Shown piece after piece: positions 43,073-52,343 of a stretch of DNA of 64,000 bases. Source of the DNA: Bacteroidales bacterium WCE2008 (GTDB taxonomy: Bacteria > Bacteroidota > Bacteroidia > Bacteroidales > UBA932); assembly GCA_900167925.1 (NCBI GenBank), contig FUZM01000001.1, positions 1 through 64,000 on the forward strand, in the 5' to 3' direction. Both the position numbers and the translations under genes were made by a program. Below the pieces are notes generated by a model. That model made no database searches, was not told the origin of the DNA, and worked only from the letters and a program-made list of their open reading frames with translations. Position 1 is the stretch's first letter; each line of letters opens with the position of its first letter.

Positions 43073-45217
43073 CTACGGGTGCAGGAAAACGGTCAGGCCG
43101 GCCATCACGATAGATACCATGCTCATCAGCTTGATAAGTATGTTGAGCGACGGTCCGGAAGTATCCTTGAACGGGTCACCGACGGTATCGCCCACTATCG
43201 TAGCCTTGTGGGAAGCGGAGTTCTTGCCTCCGAAATTACCCTCCTCCACGAACTTCTTGGCATTGTCCCATGCGCCTCCCGAATTGGCCAGGAAGATGGC
43301 CAGCACGAATCCGGCGCCGAGACCTCCGCCGAGAAGGCCGAGGACTCCGGCAGGCCCGAGGATCATGCCCACGAGCACAGGGACGATTATGGCCAGCAGC
43401 GACGGGAACACCATCTCATGCTGCGCGGCCTTCGTGGAGATGCGCACGCAGCTGGTATAGTCCGGACGCTGCTTTCCTTCGAGGATTCCGGCGATTTCCC
43501 GGAACTGGCGGCGTACTTCGACGACCATCTTCTGGGCGGCACGGCCCACTGCATTCATCGTCAGTCCGCAGAACAGGAAGGCCATCATCGAGCCGATGAA
43601 TATGCCGGCGAGGACTATCGGATTCATGATCGTGATATTATAGTGCGCCACGATCTCCGGTATGGTCGCATGCAACTGGCCGAGACCGATCTTGATTTCC
43701 TCGATATATGAAGCCAGCAGAGCGAGGGCGGTAAGGGCCGCGGAACCGATTGCGAAACCCTTTCCGGTAGCGGCGGTAGTGTTTCCGAGCGCATCGAGGA
43801 TGTCGGTCTTTTCACGCACCGACGGGTCGAGTTCGGACATCTGGGCATTGCCTCCCGCATTGTCGGCAATAGGGCCGTAAGCATCGGTAGCGAGGGTGAT
43901 TCCCAGGGTCGAGAGCATCCCGACGGCGGCGATACTGATACCATAGAGTCCCTTGCCGAGGACGGCAGGATCGAATGAGAAACCGGCCGCGAAGCAGTAG
44001 GAGAGCAGTATGGCGATTCCTATGGTAACCACAGGAATGGCCGTCGATATCATCCCAAGTCCGACTCCGCTGATGATTACTGTAGCGGAGCCGGTCTTGG
44101 CGCTTTCGGCGAGTTTACGAGTAGGTTTATATGAATGAGAGGTATAGTATTCTGTAGCTTTGCCGATTATGACTCCCGCGAGAAGGCCGACTACCACCGA
44201 AAGTGACAGCTGCCACCAGTTTTCGAACTTCAGGATGCGGAAGATGCCGAACGTACATGCTGCGATCAGCACTGCGCTCAGGTTGGTTCCGCGGCTGAGC
44301 GAGCCCAGCAGCTGCTGCAGGCCGGCCCCTTCCTTAGTACGGACAGCGTAGATGCCCAGAATCGAGAGCACGACTCCGATTGCGGCGATAGTCATCGGAG
44401 CCATGATTGCGCGAGTCTGCATCTCGAGATCGCCGAAGAAAGCCGACGCACCGAGGGCCATGGTGGCGAGAATCGAGCCGCAGTAGGACTCATAGAGGTC
44501 TGCGCCCATACCGGCGACATCTCCGACGTTATCGCCCACGTTGTCGGCAATTGTCGCAGGATTGCGAGGGTCGTCCTCCGGGATGTCCTGCTCGACCTTT
44601 CCGACTATGTCGGCTCCTACGTCAGCGGCTTTGGTATAGATACCTCCGCCGACGCGGGCGAACAGGGCCTGGGTCGAAGCTCCCATGCCGAAAGTAAGCA
44701 TCGTCGTAGTTATGACGACAAGCTTCTGGCTGGAATCCGGCTCCGAGACGAAAACGTTGAGGACCAGCCACCAGATCGAGATATCGAGGAGGCCGAGGCC
44801 CACGACGGTCAGGCCCATCACAGCGCCGCTGCGGAAGGCTAGTTTAAGTCCTTTGTCCAGGGAGTGGCTTACTGCGTTGGCAGTACGCGCCGAAGCGTAA
44901 GTAGCGGTCTTCATTCCGACGAAGCCTGCCAGTCCGGAGAAGAAACCTCCGGTAAGGAAGGCGAACGGCACCCAAGGGTTCTGGATTCCGAAGCCATAGG
45001 CCAGGACGGCGAAGATTACGGCAAGTATTATAAAGACTATTGTGACGACCTTATATTGCTGTCTGAGGTATGCCATCGCCCCTTCGCGCACATATTGCGC
45101 GATTTCTTTCATAGTTACGGTGCCTTCGCTTTCTTTCATCATCTGACGGAAGAAATAGTAGGCAAAAAACAGCGCCACAATCGATGCGGCGGGAACCAAA
45201 TAGAAAAGGTACTCCAT
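43073..45217 (-). CDS. hppA: Membrane-bound ion-pumping pyrophosphatase
   Basis: 714 residues with about 16 hydrophobic helices. The pyrophosphate-binding segment DVGADIVGKVEQDIPEDDPR and DNVGDNVGDVAGMGADL lie near residues 196-235. The GNTTAATGKGFAIGS segment near residue 475 has Ala, not Lys, after GNTT, which marks the potassium-dependent class. It couples PPi hydrolysis to export of H+ or Na+. Single-gene unit. Confidence 0.96.
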   Translation of the reverse strand: MEYLFYLVPAASIVALFFAYYFFRQMMKESEGTVTMKEIAQYVREGAMAYLRQQYKVVTIVFIILAVIFAVLAYGFGIQNPWVPFAFLTGGFFSGLAGFVGMKTATYASARTANAVSHSLDKGLKLAFRSGAVMGLTVVGLGLLDISIWWLVLNVFVSEPDSSQKLVVITTTMLTFGMGASTQALFARVGGGIYTKAADVGADIVGKVEQDIPEDDPRNPATIADNVGDNVGDVAGMGADLYESYCGSILATMALGASAFFGDLEMQTRAIMAPMTIAAIGVVLSILGIYAVRTKEGAGLQQLLGSLSRGTNLSAVLIAACTFGIFRILKFENWWQLSLSVVVGLLAGVIIGKATEYYTSHSYKPTRKLAESAKTGSATVIISGVGLGMISTAIPVVTIGIAILLSYCFAAGFSFDPAVLGKGLYGISIAAVGMLSTLGITLATDAYGPIADNAGGNAQMSELDPSVREKTDILDALGNTTAATGKGFAIGSAALTALALLASYIEEIKIGLGQLHATIPEIVAHYNITIMNPIVLAGIFIGSMMAFLFCGLTMNAVGRAAQKMVVEVRRQFREIAGILEGKQRPDYTSCVRISTKAAQHEMVFPSLLAIIVPVLVGMILGPAGVLGLLGGGLGAGFVLAIFLANSGGAWDNAKKFVEEGNFGGKNSASHKATIVGDTVGDPFKDTSGPSLNILIKLMSMVSIVMAGLTVFLHP

Positions 45218-45320
45218 AGTTTACTGGTTATTGAGTGTTAAAAATATTGGCTATATAAAACGTTTCAATATGCGAATATAGCGATTTTTTCTACACTTTT
45301 TAAATAAACATGGATTTTTT

Positions 45321-47111
45321 CTAAGAAAGTGTTTCCTTTATCCGGCGGGCCAGTTCGGCATTCCCGAGGAATTTTTCAATATCTTCAAGAGGAGCGGCTG
45401 CAATACGGGCGACGCTGCCGTAATGCATGATAAGACGCTGCTCCGTCTTCTCGCCGACACCCTTGATCTCCCGCAGGGCGGAGTCGATCTGGGCCTTGCT
45501 GCGGAGGTTGCGGTGGAAGGTTATGCCGAAACGGTGCGCCTCGTCGCGAATTTGCTGCAACAACTTGAGAGCCTGCGAATTACGGTCTATGAAAAGAGGA
45601 TAAGGGTCTCCTACCCTGATTACTTCTTCGAGACGTTTTGCCAGACCTATCACTGTGAGTTTTTCGGTCAGTCCAAGTTCGGCGAGGGCCTGATAGGCAA
45701 AGTCCAGCTGACCCTTTCCGCCATCGATCACTATCAGCTGCGGCAGGTCGTCCGGAGCCTCGGCAAGCATTCTGGAATAGCGCCGGTTGACGACTTCCTT
45801 CATCGATGCGTAGTCGTTGGCTCCGATCACTGTCTTTATCTTGAACCGGCGGTAATCCTTCTTGGATGGGACTCCGTCGCGGAATACGACGCATGATGCT
45901 ACAGGGTTGGTGCCCTGGATGTTGGAGTTATCGAAGCATTCCATATGGACAGGCAGGACAGGCATTCCGATGGCTTTCTGGAGCTCTTCGAGCACCTTGC
46001 GGTGGAAGTTGTCCGGGTCTGTATGTTCCCTCTGCTTAAGGGCGTTGAAACGCATTTCCTTGGCGTTACGGGAGCTGAGTTCGAGCAGGGCGAGCTTGTC
46101 CCCCTTGACAGGGATCCGGAACTCCACGCCGTCGATTTCGACGTCCGGAAGGAACGGGACGACGACCTCCCGGGAAAGCTCTCCGAACTTGGATTCGATC
46201 TCGGCGATGAATGTACTGAGGACCGATGCCGGCTCTTCTTCTATGTTCATCTTGAAACCGAGATTCAGGGACTGGACAATCGCTCCTCCCCTGATCCTCA
46301 GGAAGTTGCCGAATGCTTCAGCCTCGTCGCATACGAGAGAGAAGACATCGAGGTTGCTGTCGGCCGCGCTTGTGATTATGGACTTGGAATAATGCTTCTC
46401 GAGCGACTGCATCTTGTATTTGTATGTCTCCGCCCTTTCGAATTCGAGAGCTTCGGCGGCTTCTTCCATAAGAGTCCTGTAATGCTGGATGGCTTCCCGG
46501 CCGCCTCCCTTCAGCATGGAGACTATTTCTTCGATGTAGTCGTTGTATTCCTTCTTGGAGATTGCTCCTATGCAACAGCCCTTGCACCGGCCGATATGGT
46601 ACTCCAGACACGGACGGAATTTGCGGTGCAGAATTGCGGAAGAGTCTATCTTGAGATTGCAGGTCCGCAACGGATAGATATCCCGGAACATCTCCAGAAG
46701 GTTGCGCGCATGGATGACGGAACTGTAAGGGCCGAAATATCGGGAACCATTCTTGACCACGCGTCTGGTAAGGAAGACCTTAGGGAACTCGTCACTGGTG
46801 ACACATATCCAAGGATAGGTCTTCGAATCCTTCAGAAGGATATTGTATTTAGGCTTGTACTGCTTGATCAGGTTGTTCTCAAGCAGCAAGGCGTCGGCTT
46901 CGGTATCCACTACCGAGTACTGGGCATCGGCTATCTTCGAGACAAGAATCCTTGTCTTTCTGTTGAGCCTGGCGGGGTCCACAAAGTACTGGGCGACTCT
47001 TTTATGCAGGTCTTTCGCCTTGCCGACATAAATCACATTTCCCTCGGAGTCATAATAACGATAGACTCCGGGGGAATGCGGAAATAATGATATTTTATCT
47101 TTTACGTCCAA
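45321..47111 (-). CDS. uvrC: Excinuclease ABC subunit C
   Basis: 596 residues. GIY-YIG nuclease domain at the start (GVYRYYDSEGNVIYVGKAKD), a UVR segment near residue 205 (ERAETYKYKMQSLEKHYSK), an RNase H-like endonuclease domain (HMECFDNSNIQGTNPVAS, LIVIDGGKGQLDFA) and C-terminal helix-hairpin-helix motifs (LREIKGVGEKTEQRLI). It makes both incisions in nucleotide excision repair. It directly abuts the TlpA-like gene upstream. Confidence 0.97.
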   Translation of the reverse strand: MDVKDKISLFPHSPGVYRYYDSEGNVIYVGKAKDLHKRVAQYFVDPARLNRKTRILVSKIADAQYSVVDTEADALLLENNLIKQYKPKYNILLKDSKTYPWICVTSDEFPKVFLTRRVVKNGSRYFGPYSSVIHARNLLEMFRDIYPLRTCNLKIDSSAILHRKFRPCLEYHIGRCKGCCIGAISKKEYNDYIEEIVSMLKGGGREAIQHYRTLMEEAAEALEFERAETYKYKMQSLEKHYSKSIITSAADSNLDVFSLVCDEAEAFGNFLRIRGGAIVQSLNLGFKMNIEEEPASVLSTFIAEIESKFGELSREVVVPFLPDVEIDGVEFRIPVKGDKLALLELSSRNAKEMRFNALKQREHTDPDNFHRKVLEELQKAIGMPVLPVHMECFDNSNIQGTNPVASCVVFRDGVPSKKDYRRFKIKTVIGANDYASMKEVVNRRYSRMLAEAPDDLPQLIVIDGGKGQLDFAYQALAELGLTEKLTVIGLAKRLEEVIRVGDPYPLFIDRNSQALKLLQQIRDEAHRFGITFHRNLRSKAQIDSALREIKGVGEKTEQRLIMHYGSVARIAAAPLEDIEKFLGNAELARRIKETLS

Positions 47112-48191
47112 TTACTTGACATATTTGGCGACTTCCTCGCCGATAGCCGGGCCTCGGAGACCGCGCTTGAGGATAGTTCCGTCAGGTCCGAAGAGGATGA
47201 TATGAGGAATACCCTCGATGCCGTAGATATCCGTAGGGATCTTCTGGGCATTGATAATCTGGTTCCATTCGATACCGAGTTCCTTGGCAGCCTCGATCGT
47301 ATCGTCCACCTCGTCCCATACAGCTACGCTGAGGACATCGAAGTTCTCACCATGGAACTTGGCATATACGTCCTTGATATTAGGAATCTCGGCACGGCAT
47401 GGACCGCACCATGAAGCCCAGAAGTCAACGAGGACATATTTGCCCTTGCCGATATAGTCGGAGAACTTGACGAACTTGGCAGGAGTCTCTTCAACCTCGA
47501 AGTCGGTGAACATCATGCCTTCGGCTGTCTTGCTGCGGCTTTCGACACCGGCCTTGAGAGTCTTGACGAAGCGGAGTTCCTGAAGACCAGGGGCGAGCTT
47601 ATCGAGGACCTCGGAGAGCTCGTTGCCTTCATAGTCTGAATATACATTCTGAAGGGCCACGAGACCGAGGATATTGTCCAGGTTCTCGTCAACGGCCTTC
47701 ATGTTGTAGGCATTATATTCATCGTGGGCCTTCTCGGTAAGCTCTTCGGATTTACTGTCTTTCTCCTCATCAGAGAGAGTCTCGTCGTTGGCGATTTCTG
47801 CGAGGTTCGAACGATATTCAGAAATGAAGTCCTGGTTCCACTTGTTGAAGGCTTCGAATCTGGTGGTGATCGAGTTCTTGCTGTCTGAAGTAATAACAGG
47901 CTCCTCGCTGCTGAAATCGAAATTGAGTTTAGTTCCGTCTGAGATAAACTGGGCGGAGCCGTCACCTGCCTCTATGATGGCAAGGGAGGTAAGACACTTA
48001 GGAATCTCCACAGAGAATTTGCCTTCATTGACGGCAACGGTTGTATCCAGCTGGATATCTTTTACAAGGACGTGGACCTCGGACGCATCCGGAGCGGTAC
48101 CGGAAATAACGGTCACATCGGACTGCTTCGGTCCGCAGGCTACGACAGCCAAGGCGGCTGCAGCAACGAAAAGGTTGTGTGTCAGTTTCAT
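47112..48191 (-). CDS. TlpA-like thioredoxin-fold lipoprotein
   Basis: 359 residues. Lipoprotein signal (LAVVACGPK, Cys 19), a N-terminal beta-rich part of the DUF4369 type (residues about 25-110), a helical linker, and a thioredoxin domain from about 225 with the redox motif FWASWCGPCRAEIPN near residue 258 and the cis-Pro segment EGIPHIILFGPDG. It should reduce or handle disulfides in the periplasm. Co-transcribed with uvrC; a strong terminator separates it from rpsC. Confidence 0.92.
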   Translation of the reverse strand: MKLTHNLFVAAAALAVVACGPKQSDVTVISGTAPDASEVHVLVKDIQLDTTVAVNEGKFSVEIPKCLTSLAIIEAGDGSAQFISDGTKLNFDFSSEEPVITSDSKNSITTRFEAFNKWNQDFISEYRSNLAEIANDETLSDEEKDSKSEELTEKAHDEYNAYNMKAVDENLDNILGLVALQNVYSDYEGNELSEVLDKLAPGLQELRFVKTLKAGVESRSKTAEGMMFTDFEVEETPAKFVKFSDYIGKGKYVLVDFWASWCGPCRAEIPNIKDVYAKFHGENFDVLSVAVWDEVDDTIEAAKELGIEWNQIINAQKIPTDIYGIEGIPHIILFGPDGTILKRGLRGPAIGEEVAKYVK

Positions 48192-48202
48192 ACAGTGTAC
48201 TC

Positions 48203-48240
48203 TAAAAAAACAACCTGTTCCGAAAAGAGGAACAGGTTGT
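48203..48240 (-). terminator. Terminator after rpsC
   Basis: ACAACCTGTTCC and GGAACAGGTTGT form a perfect 12-bp stem with a 7-nt loop, followed on the minus strand by TTTTTTTAGAG. It lies 33 bp past the rpsC stop and shows that the ribosomal operon truly ends there. Confidence 0.93.
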
Positions 48241-48273
48241 AAAAGTAGTAAAAATATTACTTATTGCAAAGTC

Positions 48274-49038
48274 TTACTCTGATTTGTTCTCAGCGCCCCT
48301 GCGTCCGCCACGTCCGCCGCGACGACCTCCACGGTCTCCGCCACGTCCGCCACGAGCCTGTGCCTGAGGCTGAGCTGCAGATGCAGATACACCTGCGTTA
48401 GGAGAAAGATCCTTCTTGCCGTAAACCTCACCGTTGCAGATCCAAACCTTGATACCAAGGCAACCTACTTTGGTGTTGGCTACTGCGAGTGCATAGTCGA
48501 TATCAGCACGGAATGTGTGGAGAGGTGTACGACCTTCCTTGAACATCTCGCTACGTGCCATCTCGGCGCCGCCTACACGGCCGCTGATAAGCACCTTGAT
48601 ACCCTCCGCACCAACTCTCATAGCAGAAGCAACAGCCATCTTGATGGCTCTTCTGTATGATACACGGCCCTCGATCTGGCGGGCGATGGAATCAGCCACG
48701 ATACGGGCGTCAACCTCAGGTCTGCGAACCTCGAAGATGTTGATCTGAACCTCTTTCTTGGTTACTTTCTTGAGCTCTTCTTTGAGCTTGTCGACCTCCT
48801 GTCCACCTTTTCCGATGATCACGCCCGGGCGAGCTGCCTGGATGGTCACGGTGATGAGCTTAAGGGTTCTCTCGATTACAATCTTGGAGATGCTAGCCTT
48901 TGCAAGACGGTTCTCGAGATATTTACGGATCTTGTAGTCCTCGGCTATCTTCTCTGCATAGTTACCACCACACCAGTTAGAGTCCCAACCACGGGTGATA
49001 CCGATTCTGTTGCTGATAGGATTTGTTTTCTGTCCCAT
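48274..49038 (-). CDS. rpsC: 30S ribosomal protein S3
   Basis: 254 residues with the KH motif [16 protein letters not shown] near residue 68 and the C-terminal S3 domain ([35 protein letters not shown]). After residue 215 there is an added tail of about 35 residues rich in Arg and Gly ([17 protein letters not shown]). Last gene of this ribosomal unit; the genes that normally follow (rplP, rpmC, rpsQ) are missing. Confidence 0.97.
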   Translation of the reverse strand: MGQKTNPISNRIGITRGWDSNWCGGNYAEKIAEDYKIRKYLENRLAKASISKIVIERTLKLITVTIQAARPGVIIGKGGQEVDKLKEELKKVTKKEVQINIFEVRRPEVDARIVADSIARQIEGRVSYRRAIKMAVASAMRVGAEGIKVLISGRVGGAEMARSEMFKEGRTPLHTFRADIDYALAVANTKVGCLGIKVWICNGEVYGKKDLSPNAGVSASAAQPQAQARGGRGGDRGGRRGGRGGRRGAENKSE

Positions 49039-49042
49039 ATTC

Positions 49043-49462
49043 TTATGCCTCCACTGTTGATGGTTTCTTTACATCGAGGATAATGGTAACATGGTTGCTT
49101 CTCTTGCGGATCCTACCGGCACGACCCTGAGGGCATGGGCGGATTCTCTTGAGGGTGCGACCTTCGTCAACCATGATGGTCTTGATATATACGTTACCGT
49201 TATCGAGTTCTTTTGCATTGTCCTGGTTCTTAGCCTCCCAGTTAGCAATAGCGCTACGGAGAAGCTTCTCAAGACGGATTGAAGGCGCTTTCTTTGAATA
49301 TTTCAAAAGATCGAGCGCACGGTTTACTTCCACACCTCTTACTGTGTCTACTACGAGACGCATCTTGCGAGGAGATGTAGGTACATCATTGAGCTTAGCT
49401 ACTGCTGTCTGCTTCTTGAGTTCTTTCAGCCTATCGGCCATTAACTTTTTACGTTTTCCCAT
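49043..49462 (-). CDS. rplV: 50S ribosomal protein L22
   Basis: 139 residues. [21 protein letters not shown] near residue 29 (in part [15 protein letters not shown]), AIANWEAKN and the hairpin region [19 protein letters not shown] are typical of L22, which lines the peptide tunnel. It starts 20 bp after rpsS and ends 4 bp before rpsC. Confidence 0.96.
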   Translation of the reverse strand: MGKRKKLMADRLKELKKQTAVAKLNDVPTSPRKMRLVVDTVRGVEVNRALDLLKYSKKAPSIRLEKLLRSAIANWEAKNQDNAKELDNGNVYIKTIMVDEGRTLKRIRPCPQGRAGRIRKRSNHVTIILDVKKPSTVEA

Positions 49463-49482
49463 AATTCAATCCGTTTAATGAA

Positions 49483-49755
49483 TTACTTCTTGTTATTGCC
49501 AGAGTGGCCTCTGAAAGTTCTTGTAGGAGCAAACTCACCGAGCTTGTGGCCGACCATGTTCTCTGTTACATAAACCGGAATAAACTTGTTTCCGTTATGG
49601 ACAGCGATGGTGTGGCCGACGAAGTCAGGAGATATCATGCTTGCGCGTGACCAGGTCTTGACAACTTCTTTCTTCTTGCTACCATCATTCATAGCAAGAA
49701 TTCTTTTCTCCAGGGCTTCCTGGATATATGGACCTTTTCTTAATGAACGACTCAT
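49483..49755 (-). CDS. rpsS: 30S ribosomal protein S19
   Basis: 90 residues: [18 protein letters not shown] at the start, [20 protein letters not shown] in the middle and [16 protein letters not shown] at the end match S19 throughout. Lies between rplB and rplV in the normal order. Confidence 0.97.
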   Translation of the reverse strand: MSRSLRKGPYIQEALEKRILAMNDGSKKKEVVKTWSRASMISPDFVGHTIAVHNGNKFIPVYVTENMVGHKLGEFAPTRTFRGHSGNNKK

Positions 49756-49777
49756 AATTCCTAAAGTTTAATTCCGA

Positions 49778-50602
49778 TTATTTCTTTCTTCTTTCAATGA
49801 TGAACTTATTTGAAGTAGCCTTAGGATTACGTGTCTTGTATCCCTTTGCAGGAAGACCCTTACGTGACCTTGGGTGACCTCCGGATGCACGGCCTTCACC
49901 ACCACCCATAGGGTGATCATGTGGGTTCATAACAACACCACGGTTGTGAGGGCGGCGTCCGAGCCATCTGCTGCGGCCAGCCTTTCCATAGGACTCCAGA
50001 TTGTGTTCAGGGTTGGAAACTGTTCCAACGGTTGCGCGGCAGGTAACGAGGACCATTCTTGTCTCGCCTGAAGGCAGACGGAGAACGGCGTGGTTACCTT
50101 CACGTGCTGCGAGCTGTGCGAAAGCGCCGGCTGAGCGGGCCATTGCACCACCCTGACCAGGGCGAAGCTCGATGTTGTGAACAAGTGTACCTACCGGAAT
50201 TTCAGCTAAAGGAAGAGTGTTGCCGACCTCAGGAGCAACTCCTGAACCGGAAGCGATCACCTGACCGACCTTAAGGCCGTTCGGAGCTATGATATATCTC
50301 TTCTCGCCATCTTCATACTGTACAAGTGCGATACGGGCGCTACGGTTCGGATCGTACTCGATTGTGAGAACGGTTGCAGTGCAAGCGTCTTTGTCGCGGA
50401 GGAAGTCGATGATACGGTACATTCTCTTGTGACCGCCGCCGATGTAACGCATGGTCATCTGACCGGTGTTGTTACGTCCGCCTGACTTCTTGATAGGCTC
50501 AAGCAAGCCCTTGTAAGGCTTCTTGCAGGTAATGTCGTCAAATGCGCTGATTACCTTGTTTCTCTGACCGGGAGTAACCGGTTTGTATTTTTTCATTGCC
50601 AT
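49778..50602 (-). CDS. rplB: 50S ribosomal protein L2
   Basis: 274 residues. [20 protein letters not shown] near residue 38, [20 protein letters not shown] near residue 148 and the peptidyl-transferase-centre loop [20 protein letters not shown] near residue 222 are diagnostic; the histidine in the last motif is intact. Normal length and order. Confidence 0.98.
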   Translation of the reverse strand: MAMKKYKPVTPGQRNKVISAFDDITCKKPYKGLLEPIKKSGGRNNTGQMTMRYIGGGHKRMYRIIDFLRDKDACTATVLTIEYDPNRSARIALVQYEDGEKRYIIAPNGLKVGQVIASGSGVAPEVGNTLPLAEIPVGTLVHNIELRPGQGGAMARSAGAFAQLAAREGNHAVLRLPSGETRMVLVTCRATVGTVSNPEHNLESYGKAGRSRWLGRRPHNRGVVMNPHDHPMGGGEGRASGGHPRSRKGLPAKGYKTRNPKATSNKFIIERRKK

Positions 50603-50615
50603 AACCTATCCCTCC

Positions 50616-50906
50616 TTAAATATTTGCGTAAAAATCGATCTTGTCTTCGCCCGCGAGAGTCACATAAGCTTTCTTATAGTGATTTGCGCGACCTCTGAGA
50701 AGACCGGCTTTTGTGAAACGTGCTTTCTTCTTGCCGTGGTAGTTGCAGGTGTTGACGTCAGCGACGACAACATTGTACATCTGCTCCACAGCAGACTTGA
50801 TCTGAAGTTTGTTTGCAGAACGGTCTACGATGAAACCGTAACGGTTCAACTTTTCGCCCTGAGCCGTCAACTTCTCTGTTACTATTGGCTTAATGATAAT
50901 TCCCAT
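50616..50906 (-). CDS. rplW: 50S ribosomal protein L23
   Basis: 96 residues with IIKPIVTEKLTAQGEKLNRY at the start and VDRSANKLQIKSAVEQMYNV following, as in L23, which forms the docking site for trigger factor and SRP at the tunnel exit. Normal position between rplD and rplB. Confidence 0.95.
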   Translation of the reverse strand: MGIIIKPIVTEKLTAQGEKLNRYGFIVDRSANKLQIKSAVEQMYNVVVADVNTCNYHGKKKARFTKAGLLRGRANHYKKAYVTLAGEDKIDFYANI

Positions 50907-50918
50907 CTCTAACGTCTT

Positions 50919-51548
50919 TTAGCTGTTAACTCTTGAGGCGAGAATATCCTGTACACCATCAACGAATACTACTGAATTTGCATTCATTACTGCGTATGTG
51001 TTGATTTCGTCTACAGTGATGACCTTTACCTCAGGGAGGTTACGTGATGAAAGGTAGATGTTTGCAGAGTTCTCAGGAAGAACGAAGAGGACCTTTCTTG
51101 ATCCAGCCTTGATAGCTGAAAGGATTGAGAGGAAGTCCTTTGTCTTAGGAGCCTCCAGTGCGAACGGCTCTACGATCTTGATCTGGTTCTCCTGTGCCTT
51201 GTAAGAAAGCGCAGATACTCTTGCAAGCTGTTTGAGCTTCTTGTTGAGTTTGAAGCGATAGTCACGAGGCTTAGGACCGAATACACGACCACCACCTACG
51301 AAGATGTTAGCCTTCAAGCTACCGTGACGTGCGCCACCGCCGCCTTTCTGGCGACCAAGCTTCTTGGTGCTGTAATCGATTTCGCTTCTGTCCTTGGTCT
51401 TAGCGGTACCCTGACGCTGATTTGCGAGGTACTGGACTACATCGAGATAGATTGCGTGGTCATTCGGAGTTGCGCCGAATACCTTCTCGTCGAGAACTAC
51501 AGTCTTCCCAGACTCTGTTCCGTCAATTTTCAATACTTTCAATTCCAT
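50919..51548 (-). CDS. rplD: 50S ribosomal protein L4
   Basis: 209 residues. GQKGGGGARHGSLKANIFVG around residue 70-90 with RQKGGGGARHGS and FGPKPRDYRFKLNKK is the L4 extended loop that reaches the exit tunnel. Four bp after rplC. In many bacteria L4 represses this operon; no such leader can be proven here. Confidence 0.96.
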   Translation of the reverse strand: MELKVLKIDGTESGKTVVLDEKVFGATPNDHAIYLDVVQYLANQRQGTAKTKDRSEIDYSTKKLGRQKGGGGARHGSLKANIFVGGGRVFGPKPRDYRFKLNKKLKQLARVSALSYKAQENQIKIVEPFALEAPKTKDFLSILSAIKAGSRKVLFVLPENSANIYLSSRNLPEVKVITVDEINTYAVMNANSVVFVDGVQDILASRVNS

Positions 51549-51552
51549 AGTC

Positions 51553-52176
51553 TTATGCCTCCAAAATCAGATAAGAACCTTTAGCTCCTGGAACGGAACC
51601 TTTAACTACGATAAGATTATTCTCAGGGATAAGTTTGATGACCGGAAGGTTCATGACCTTGACACGCTCATTGCCCATATGACCAGCCATGCGCATTCCA
51701 GGGAATACACGTGAAGGCCATGATGATGCACCCATTGAACCAGGGTGACGAAGACGGTTGTGCTGACCATGAGTGGTGCCGCCGACTCCTGCGAAACCAT
51801 GACGTTTTACAACGCCCTGGAATCCTTTACCCTTAGAAGTACCGACAACATCGATGAACTGCATCTCTTCGAATACATCGCCGAGTGCTACGGTGTCGCC
51901 GAGTTTGAGCTCTCCCTTGAAGTCTGCCGGGAATTCGACAAGCTTACGCTTAGGGGTGGTTCCTGCCTTTTCAAAATGCCCTTTGAGCGGGGCGCTGGCA
52001 TGCTTTTCAGTCGTTTCGTCATAGGCAAGCTGTACAGCGGCATAACCATCTTTCTCTACTGTACGAACCTGCGTAACAACACATGGACCAGCCTCAATAA
52101 CGGTGCATGGAATATTTTTTCCATCAGCACCGAAAACGGAAGTCATTCCGATTTTCTTTCCAATTAATCCAGGCAT
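51553..52176 (-). CDS. rplC: 50S ribosomal protein L3
   Basis: 207 residues: [20 protein letters not shown] at the start, and [20 protein letters not shown] with [18 protein letters not shown] near residue 120-150, where L3 reaches the peptidyl transferase centre. It is the first gene here; the rpsJ gene that normally precedes it is absent, and a promoter lies directly upstream. Confidence 0.97.
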   Translation of the reverse strand: MPGLIGKKIGMTSVFGADGKNIPCTVIEAGPCVVTQVRTVEKDGYAAVQLAYDETTEKHASAPLKGHFEKAGTTPKRKLVEFPADFKGELKLGDTVALGDVFEEMQFIDVVGTSKGKGFQGVVKRHGFAGVGGTTHGQHNRLRHPGSMGASSWPSRVFPGMRMAGHMGNERVKVMNLPVIKLIPENNLIVVKGSVPGAKGSYLILEA

Positions 52177-52236
52177 TGGTTTGTTAATTAATTGTTTAAT
52201 AATAATTTACGCTTTCCGCATACTTTTTGCGGACTG

Positions 52237-52267
52237 CAAAGGTACGATTATTTATTTAATTTTCAAT
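52237..52267 (-). promoter_or_regulatory. Promoter of the shortened S10 operon
   Basis: Minus-strand TACCTTTG (52237-52244) lies 19 nt after ATTG (52264-52267). The start site would fall just before a small hairpin (CCGC at 52216-52219 with GCGG at 52229-52232) in a leader of about 55 nt, a possible place for control by a ribosomal protein. Confidence 0.7.
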
Positions 52268-52304
52268 CACTTTTCCATATTTTTTTGACATATATAAATA
52301 GGTA

Positions 52305-52335
52305 TTTCTTTTATAGATTATTTTGACTACATTTG
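52305..52335 (+). promoter_or_regulatory. Promoter of dacA-mutS2-yraN
   Basis: TTTC (52305-52308), 19 nt, TACATTTG (52328-52335). The -7 element is a full match, the -33 is partial. The predicted start site is within about 5 nt of the dacA ATG at 52344, so the mRNA would be nearly leaderless unless translation begins at the second ATG (52383). Confidence 0.55.
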
Positions 52336-52343
52336 TATAGGAT

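Noticed and set aside
45945..47087. 380-codon frame opposite uvrC
   Set aside because: Complete UvrC motifs on the minus strand make this a shadow.
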